Source: an uncultured Bacteroidales bacterium
GTDB taxonomy: Bacteria > Bacteroidota > Bacteroidia > Bacteroidales > UBA932
Length of the DNA stretch: 38,292 nt
Direction of reading: 5' to 3'
Assembly: GCA_944323345.1 (NCBI GenBank)
Contig: CALUSC010000020.1
Location: 1 to 38,292 of the forward strand
Shown here piece after piece: positions 32,719-38,292 of the stretch. Position 1 is the stretch's first letter, and each line of letters begins with the position of its first letter. The notes below the pieces were generated by a model, which saw only the letters and a program-made list of their open reading frames with translations, had not been told where the DNA came from and ran no database searches. Made by a program: the position numbers and the translations under genes.

Positions 32719-33486
32719 CTACAAATCAGCCGGGATGATATGCCCCCAGGACTGAGGCAGGGGTGCTTCTATGGTCATTTCTTCTTTCCTGACAGGATGA
32801 ATGAAATTTACCCTTCTGGAATGCAAGCTGATGCAGCCGTCTGGATTCGAACGCGGAGCTCCGTATTTCAGGTCGCCCTTGATGACGCAGCCCATATCAG
32901 ACAGCTGGCACCTTATCTGATGATGGCGGCCTGTCAGAAGTTTCACTTCGACGAGCCAATATCTCTCTGTCCTGCACAGCAGCCTGTACTCCAGTTCCGC
33001 CAGCTTGGCATCCTTTCTCATGGCTCCCGGCCGGCACATGTAAGACTTGTTCCTGGATTCGTTTCTCCAGATATAGCCGGACAGTTTGCCTTCCGTCCGT
33101 GGCGGCTCGGCACAGACCAGCGCCCAATAATATTTATGTACACCTCCTGTCCTGAACATCTCGTTCAGCCTGGCGAGGGCTTTCGACGTCTTCGCCAGCA
33201 TGGTGATTCCGCTCACCGGCCTGTCCAGACGGTGCGGGACACCGAGAAAAACGCTCCCCGGCTTCGCATCCCTCATCGCTATGAAAGACTTGTAAAGATC
33301 TGTCAGCGTCTCGTCGCTGGTCTTGTCAGCCTGGACTATCTCCCCCGCCATCTTGTTGACTACAAGAAGATGGTTGTCTTCATACAGAATGCGCTGTTCT
33401 GCATCGGCATACTCTTCCGGAGCAAGCCGTCTGTAAGGTTTGAAAGGTGTACCGTTCTCCATCCTGACATCATTAAGGCACGGCAA
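32719..33486 (-). CDS. RluA-family pseudouridine synthase without S4 domain
   Basis: A 255-residue protein with the catalytic signature GVPHRLDRPVSGITMLAKTSKAL (catalytic Asp in HRLDR) and the later block LLTGRHHQIRCQLSDMGCVIKGD. The N-terminal S4 domain of the related protein at 27.3 kb is absent, and the domain begins with ILYEDNHLLVVNK after about 32 residues. It would modify a uridine in rRNA or tRNA. The start could instead be ATG 33462 (Met9). The CYTH gene converges on it with a 20-bp gap and no visible terminator. Confidence 0.9.
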   Translation of the reverse strand: MPCLNDVRMENGTPFKPYRRLAPEEYADAEQRILYEDNHLLVVNKMAGEIVQADKTSDETLTDLYKSFIAMRDAKPGSVFLGVPHRLDRPVSGITMLAKTSKALARLNEMFRTGGVHKYYWALVCAEPPRTEGKLSGYIWRNESRNKSYMCRPGAMRKDAKLAELEYRLLCRTERYWLVEVKLLTGRHHQIRCQLSDMGCVIKGDLKYGAPRSNPDGCISLHSRRVNFIHPVRKEEMTIEAPLPQSWGHIIPADL

Positions 33487-33650
33487 AGTTAAGCGAAGTT
33501 TTCATATTCCGATACATCATTGATGTATATTCACTCAATTGGACAAAAAATCCATTTTTCCGGAAAACTGCAGGCAAAATTATACAAAATCACGAATTTC
33601 ATGACATTAAAAATACACGCTGAATAAAAAATGCGGACAAGACAAGTTTA

Positions 33651-33682
33651 TTTGCTCCGCTTCGTACTTCTGTTTATCTTTG
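33651..33682 (+). promoter_or_regulatory. Promoter of the hybrid two-component regulator gene
   Basis: TTTG (33651-33654), a 20-bp spacer and TATCTTTG (33675-33682) match the Bacteroidota consensus exactly. The start point should be near 33689, about 22 nt before the ATG. The rest of the 224-bp intergenic region is AT-rich and contains no gene. Confidence 0.7.
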
Positions 33683-33710
33683 AAGTCCATAACACTGACA
33701 GGTCAGACCT

Positions 33711-36700
33711 ATGAAAACAATCGGAAAATCGTTTCTGGCCGGAATGCTTCTCCCGGCTGTCTGTATCTGCATGAATGCGATACCTCAGGCCGAAGACTTC
33801 GATGTAAGGCACATCGGATATGCCGAAGGTCTCAGCAGCCAGCGTGTATTCTCTATCGTAGAAGACCGGAACAGTGCCATGTGGTTTTCGACAAAAGAGG
33901 GAATCGACCGCTACAATGGCAGAGAAGTCTCAAATTACACTCTGCCTGGCGACCTTTACTACGGAGACAAGGCAGGTATGAGGATATGGCTTCAGTGCGA
34001 TGCCGGCGGAAAACTTTGGGCATATATCCACACCGGCAGAATCTACAGATATTCCGAATCCGGAGACTGCTTCGAACTGGTTATTGACCTTAAAAAGCTT
34101 ATTGAAGGGGAAATTATCCTGAACTGCCTTCATGTCTGCGATGATGGCGAGATGTGGGCAGGCCTTGGCAGCGGACTGTATAGAATTTCAGAAAACGGAG
34201 ATATCACCCGGACAGTTTCAGACCATTATATCAACTGCATAATTCCGGTGGGAAACATGATTTACGCCGGTGCATCGGACGGACTGATATGCTACGATCC
34301 GAAAGCTCCCGACAGATATGAAATGCCGGTAAGCGGTCCTGCCATACTTTCCCTTTATCATGAAGCCGGAAGCAGGAACATACTGGCGGGAACATTTAAC
34401 AAAGGACTCTTGTCCATTGATATCGTTTCCGGAACAGCCGCAGGAATCTCCGGCGCCGATGCGGCATTGACAAATCCCATAAGGGTAGTGACGGGCTGCG
34501 GTTCCGGCACTGTCCTGGCAGGTGTCGACGGCGGAGGAGTCTATGCCGTAGATCCCGCCTCCGGGAAATGCAGTCTGTTCGCAAATTCAAGCGACGATTC
34601 GACAATATCCCTGAAAGGAAACGGGATATACGCCGTAACTAAAGACCGGCAGGGAAATTTCTGGATAGGAAGCTACACCGGAGGCGTTTCCATGGCCGTA
34701 TTGAAAGATAATGACCTTGATGTATATTCCCATATCAAAAGCAGCGGACAGTCACTGGCCAACAACAATGTCAACGGAGTGACCGAAAATGCCGAGGGGG
34801 ACATATGGTTCGCGACAGACGATGGAATAAGCATTCTTCACGACAGGACTTCATCGTGGACACATACCCTCGGAAAAACGGTGGCGATGACATTCTGTCC
34901 CCTCAACGACGGCTCAGTCTGGACAGGGACATACGGCAGCGGCATTTATCTGATAGACTCTGACGGAAACATCCTCAGACATCTTGAAAACGGAGACGGA
35001 GGACTCACTACCAATTACATATTCTCGATCGCCTCCGACCCTGAAGGGAATCTATGGGCAGGAGGTCTGGAAGGCGATCTGCTGGAAATGGACAAGGATG
35101 GCAATCCGCTGCGCACATTCGGAATCAAATGGATAAATTCCATACAGTATGCCGGAAACGGCAAGATGGCCGCAGCCACTGTAGACGGACTCTGGATCGT
35201 GGATATCGCTACGGGAAATACCACCCAGTATGCTTCATCCGAAGAATTCAGGGACCGCAATGTAAGTGCATACATTATTTCCGTACTGTTGAACGGAGAC
35301 GGGACTGTATGGCTCGGCACGGAAGGCGGAGGATTGAATCTCTATAATATGATTGACAGGACTGTCCGGACCTTTTCCTCAGCGGACGGGCTGCCTTCCG
35401 ATGATGTTTTCAGTGTCCAGAAAGATGGAGCGGGCCGGGTCTGGGTCAGCACAGGAAGAGGCATTGCCATGATAGAAAACGGCAGGGTACTAACAGCCCA
35501 CTACATAAACGAGACGGAAAGGGAGTACAACAAATCCTCCTTTGCAAGGCTGTCCGACGGAAGATTCATATATGGAAGCACTGACGGAGCCATATGCTTC
35601 TCCCCAGAAGAAATAGGATTTCCGGAATACGATGCCCCTCTCAGATTCACAAGACTGTCTATAGATTATCTCAACAGAGGCGAGGCTGCGGAACTGCAGC
35701 CTGACTTATACAGTATGATACAGGACGGAGAGGTACGCCTCGGATACCGGCACAACTCCTTCACTGTCGGCTTCGAATCGATCAACCACAGATTCCAGCA
35801 GGACATAGTCTACCAGTACAAACTGAACGGGTACGAAAAAGAGTGGAACAGTCCTGTAGAAAACGGATCTGTAAGATACATAAACGTCTCTCCGGGAAAA
35901 TACACTCTGGAAGTCAGAAGCCTGAGAAACAGCAACGGCAGTGTTATTTCGGAAAACAGTCTCGGAATAAAAATCAGACAGCCCTGGTGGAATTCCTGGT
36001 ATGCATGGTTCATTTATATCCTCGGTTCATTTGCCGTACTGACTTTCGTTTTCCGATATAAACGGAACCAGATGCAGAAACAATACGATGAAGACAAGAT
36101 AAGATTCTTCATCGATACGGCACACAATATCCGCACTCCGGTCACGCTGATTATGGCCCCGCTCGAGGATCTCGGGAAAGATACAGGTCTGAGCGAAAAA
36201 TCCAGATACTGCCTGGATCTGGCAAGAACCAATACCGACAAGCTGCACACTCTGATATCGAAACTTCTGGAATTCGAACGCTCCGACATTTCCGGCAGGA
36301 ACATCAGGCTGGCTCCGGTAAACCTCACGGCCGTATTCACCGACGAGGCGGCGTCTTTTCTGTCGAATTACGGTCAAAGACAGCTGACTCTGGAAGTATC
36401 TTCCCCTGACGAAGACATTTATGTACTCGCCGAACGGCATCTGATAGAGATAATCTGCGACAATCTTCTTTCCAATGCATTCAAATACTCGAAACCGGGA
36501 GGAACGGTGAGGTTCAGCCTGGAACCCGGCCCGAAAAGCGCTGTCATAAAAGTTTCCGACAATGGCATCGGCATACCGGAAAAAGACCGGAAACACATAT
36601 TCCGCGATGTCTACAGGGCAGGCAATGCCATGAAACATGAAGCCGTAGGTACAGGGTTCGGACTTCTGATGGTCTACAGAACAGTAAAAAAGCTCGGAGG

Positions 36701-37646
36701 GAAAATGTCCTTCAAGTCCGAAGAAGGCAAAGGTACCGTATTTACAGTCATGCTGAAGACAATAGCTGTGCCTTCAGACGGCCGTGAAGAAAGAAAGGCT
36801 GTCCTGCAGCCTCTTCCTTCTGGCGGACGGACACCGGAAGATACTGTCTTGGAGGGAAAACATGAAGAAACCATCCTCATCGTGGAAGATCATGCTCCCC
36901 TGCGGCAATACCTGCGCAGGCTTTTCGAACAGGATTATAATGTAGCCGACGCCGCCGGCGGAGAAGAAGCCCTCTCCTATCTTGAAAAAGATTATCCCGA
37001 CATCATATTGTCGGATCTTATGATGCCCGGAATTCAGGGAGACGAACTATGCCGGATAATCAAGGAAAATCCCGAAACTTCCGGAATACCGTTCATACTC
37101 CTCACTGCCAGAACGAACGATGAATCGATAATGTCCGGGCTCAAAAAAGGAGCTGACGACTATATCCAGAAACCGTTCAGATCCGATATTCTCAAACTTA
37201 AAATCGGAGGATTCCTCGAAAACAGGAAACGGCTGCGGACATTTTTACTGCATCAGGTACTCAGGCAGGCAGGATCTGAAGAACAGACGGACGACCAGAC
37301 GCCTGCAGACAATATCGCAGAAAATGACAGGCAGTTCGTAGACCGGGCCACTCAGATCGTACTCTCCCGTATGGGCGAGCCTGATTTCGGCATAAATGAT
37401 CTTTGCCATGAAATGGCGATGAGCCGCACACTGTTCTACGGCCGGATAAAATCGCTGACAGGACAGGGTCCTCAGGAATTCATCCGTCTGATAAGGCTTC
37501 AGAAAGCCGCCGAACTTCTGAGAAACGGGAAAAGCGTTGCCGACGCATCGGCAGAAACAGGTTTTGTAAATGCGAAATATTTCAGCACCCTGTTCAGGAA
37601 ACAATTCGGAATCCAGCCGAGCCGATATGTCGGGAAAACGCAGTAA
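33711..37646 (+). CDS. Hybrid two-component system sensor/regulator (HTCS) of a second carbohydrate locus
   Basis: A 1311-residue inner-membrane protein. After the signal peptide (about 1-25) come two periplasmic beta-propellers built of Reg_prop-type repeats (about 30-640, many W-x-G/A-T-x-G-G strands). A Y_Y_Y domain follows (about 670-755, including YQYKLNGYEKEW), then a membrane helix near 763-783. The cytoplasmic part contains a histidine kinase (His805 in DTAHNIRTPVTLI; SNAFKYS; DNGIGIP; GTGFGLLMV), a receiver (Asp1102 in ILSDLMMPG, IQKPF) and a C-terminal AraC-type DNA-binding domain (about 1210-1311). All domains and catalytic residues appear intact. Such proteins bind an oligosaccharide in the periplasm and activate the adjacent PUL, here probably the one starting with GH16. 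Confidence 0.96.
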   Translation: MKTIGKSFLAGMLLPAVCICMNAIPQAEDFDVRHIGYAEGLSSQRVFSIVEDRNSAMWFSTKEGIDRYNGREVSNYTLPGDLYYGDKAGMRIWLQCDAGGKLWAYIHTGRIYRYSESGDCFELVIDLKKLIEGEIILNCLHVCDDGEMWAGLGSGLYRISENGDITRTVSDHYINCIIPVGNMIYAGASDGLICYDPKAPDRYEMPVSGPAILSLYHEAGSRNILAGTFNKGLLSIDIVSGTAAGISGADAALTNPIRVVTGCGSGTVLAGVDGGGVYAVDPASGKCSLFANSSDDSTISLKGNGIYAVTKDRQGNFWIGSYTGGVSMAVLKDNDLDVYSHIKSSGQSLANNNVNGVTENAEGDIWFATDDGISILHDRTSSWTHTLGKTVAMTFCPLNDGSVWTGTYGSGIYLIDSDGNILRHLENGDGGLTTNYIFSIASDPEGNLWAGGLEGDLLEMDKDGNPLRTFGIKWINSIQYAGNGKMAAATVDGLWIVDIATGNTTQYASSEEFRDRNVSAYIISVLLNGDGTVWLGTEGGGLNLYNMIDRTVRTFSSADGLPSDDVFSVQKDGAGRVWVSTGRGIAMIENGRVLTAHYINETEREYNKSSFARLSDGRFIYGSTDGAICFSPEEIGFPEYDAPLRFTRLSIDYLNRGEAAELQPDLYSMIQDGEVRLGYRHNSFTVGFESINHRFQQDIVYQYKLNGYEKEWNSPVENGSVRYINVSPGKYTLEVRSLRNSNGSVISENSLGIKIRQPWWNSWYAWFIYILGSFAVLTFVFRYKRNQMQKQYDEDKIRFFIDTAHNIRTPVTLIMAPLEDLGKDTGLSEKSRYCLDLARTNTDKLHTLISKLLEFERSDISGRNIRLAPVNLTAVFTDEAASFLSNYGQRQLTLEVSSPDEDIYVLAERHLIEIICDNLLSNAFKYSKPGGTVRFSLEPGPKSAVIKVSDNGIGIPEKDRKHIFRDVYRAGNAMKHEAVGTGFGLLMVYRTVKKLGGKMSFKSEEGKGTVFTVMLKTIAVPSDGREERKAVLQPLPSGGRTPEDTVLEGKHEETILIVEDHAPLRQYLRRLFEQDYNVADAAGGEEALSYLEKDYPDIILSDLMMPGIQGDELCRIIKENPETSGIPFILLTARTNDESIMSGLKKGADDYIQKPFRSDILKLKIGGFLENRKRLRTFLLHQVLRQAGSEEQTDDQTPADNIAENDRQFVDRATQIVLSRMGEPDFGINDLCHEMAMSRTLFYGRIKSLTGQGPQEFIRLIRLQKAAELLRNGKSVADASAETGFVNAKYFSTLFRKQFGIQPSRYVGKTQ

Positions 37647-37765
37647 TGTGGAAATTTCACCGAAATGTCAGAAATCAAACCTTAATTGAGAGTATTCAGA
37701 CCCCGGTTATGACATAATTTCTCATTTTTGCGGCAAACAATTGACACAAAACTATAGCCACAATC

Positions 37766-38292
37766 ATGAGAACAAATCTTATAATGCTGTCTGCAGCTCT
37801 GTGCATGCTGCAGGCCTGCACGGCGGAAGGACATGAAACTCCGGACCAGACAGAAGAAAAAGTATTCTTCATCGATGATTTCACTTCTTTCGATGAAACG
37901 GTATGGACCAAAGAAAGCCACGAACCGGGATGGGTAAACCTGGAGCTTCAGGCTTATGACCCCGCTTACGTCACTACGGGAAAAGACGGAGACAGGTCGG
38001 TGCTGATTCTGACGGCGGAACGCAAGGACGGGAAAATATTTTCCGGGCGCGTCAATTCGAAAGGAAAAATGAATTTCCGTCTCAGAAAAGTCGAAGCCAG
38101 CATAAGGCTGCCGAAAACCGATGCAGGACTGTGGCCGGCTTTCTGGATGATGGGAGACAACAGCATGGAATGGCCGAAGTGCGGTGAAATCGACATCATG
38201 GAAATGGGAGAAAAGGCCGGTATCGCAGACGGTACATCCGAAACATGGATGAACTCGGCCATACACTACGGGAACAGCCCGGAAGACCACAG
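37766..38292 (+). CDS. GH16 beta-glucanase (laminarinase-like) lipoprotein, C-terminus cut off
   Basis: The frame starts at ATG 37766 and runs off the right edge after about 175 residues. The signal peptide has lipobox LQAC (Cys18). The GH16 start is seen in FIDDFTSFDETVWTKE, followed by LWPAFWMMG and the catalytic motif CGEIDIMEMG (nucleophile Glu and acid/base Glu spaced as E-x-D-x-x-E). This layout is that of endo-beta-1,3(4)-glucanases. Lying 119 bp after the HTCS gene, it is likely the first target of that regulator and suggests a laminarin or mixed-linkage glucan locus. A -7-like CATTTTTG (37723-37730) lies upstream but lacks a good -33. Confidence 0.9.
   Translation, partial: MRTNLIMLSAALCMLQACTAEGHETPDQTEEKVFFIDDFTSFDETVWTKESHEPGWVNLELQAYDPAYVTTGKDGDRSVLILTAERKDGKIFSGRVNSKGKMNFRLRKVEASIRLPKTDAGLWPAFWMMGDNSMEWPKCGEIDIMEMGEKAGIADGTSETWMNSAIHYGNSPEDH

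Noticed and set aside
33575-33582. CAAAATTA as a -7 element (minus strand TAATTTTG) for the second pseudouridine synthase
   Set aside because: No TTTG or TTG was found at the usual spacing, so in this AT-rich gap the match is not convincing.

Overview
The window is a piece of a Bacteroidales chromosome (phylum Bacteroidota). The genus cannot be fixed from the sequence alone. Support comes from SusC/SusD pairs, lipoprotein signal peptides on most exported proteins, a hybrid two-component system, a fimbrillin-like lipoprotein, and promoters of the Bacteroidota type (TTTG - about 20 bp - TAnnTTTG). No rRNA, tRNA, CRISPR array, transposase or phage gene was seen.

Positions 1-25040 are a large polysaccharide utilisation locus (PUL) whose enzymes point to beta-mannan, probably acetylated (galacto)glucomannan. 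On the minus strand, from one good promoter at about 21.15 kb, run: a GH5-type mannanase fused to a CE7 acetyl esterase, SusC, SusD, a surface glycan-binding protein, a TIG-repeat lipoprotein with two C-terminal candidate binding modules, a GH26 with an Ig-like domain, a GH5_4-like glucanase/mannanase, a 53-residue small protein, a fimbrillin-like lipoprotein carrying the same kind of C-terminal modules, a GH3 glycosidase, a second GH26, a GH130 mannosylglucose phosphorylase, and the start of a GPH-family sugar:cation symporter. An AraC-type regulator lies just upstream on the same strand. Divergent from it are a mannobiose/cellobiose 2-epimerase and a SASA-family acetylesterase.

Taken together, polymer would be bound and cut at the surface and imported by SusCD. 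It would be deacetylated by the CE7 and SASA esterases and trimmed to mannobiose by GH26. The symporter would carry mannobiose inward, the epimerase would convert it to Man-Glc, and GH130 would phosphorolyse that to mannose 1-phosphate and glucose. The GH26-GH130-symporter order and the nearby epimerase match the mannan pathway described in Bacteroides fragilis.

Positions 25061-33486 hold housekeeping genes: a GNAT-like protein, a CDF metal exporter, two RluA-type pseudouridine synthases, a nitroreductase-bioB pair, class II fructose-bisphosphate aldolase, and a gmk-nadD-CYTH operon. Positions 33711-38292 begin a second carbohydrate locus: a 1311-residue hybrid two-component regulator followed by a truncated GH16 lipoprotein, suggesting a beta-glucan target.

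The most unusual features are the GH5-CE7 fusion with a G9 homopolymer between its two halves, the tandem modules shared by two different PUL lipoproteins, the fimbrillin-like/binding-module chimera with its small upstream protein, and a 22-bp perfect inverted repeat inside the operon next to a C8 run.
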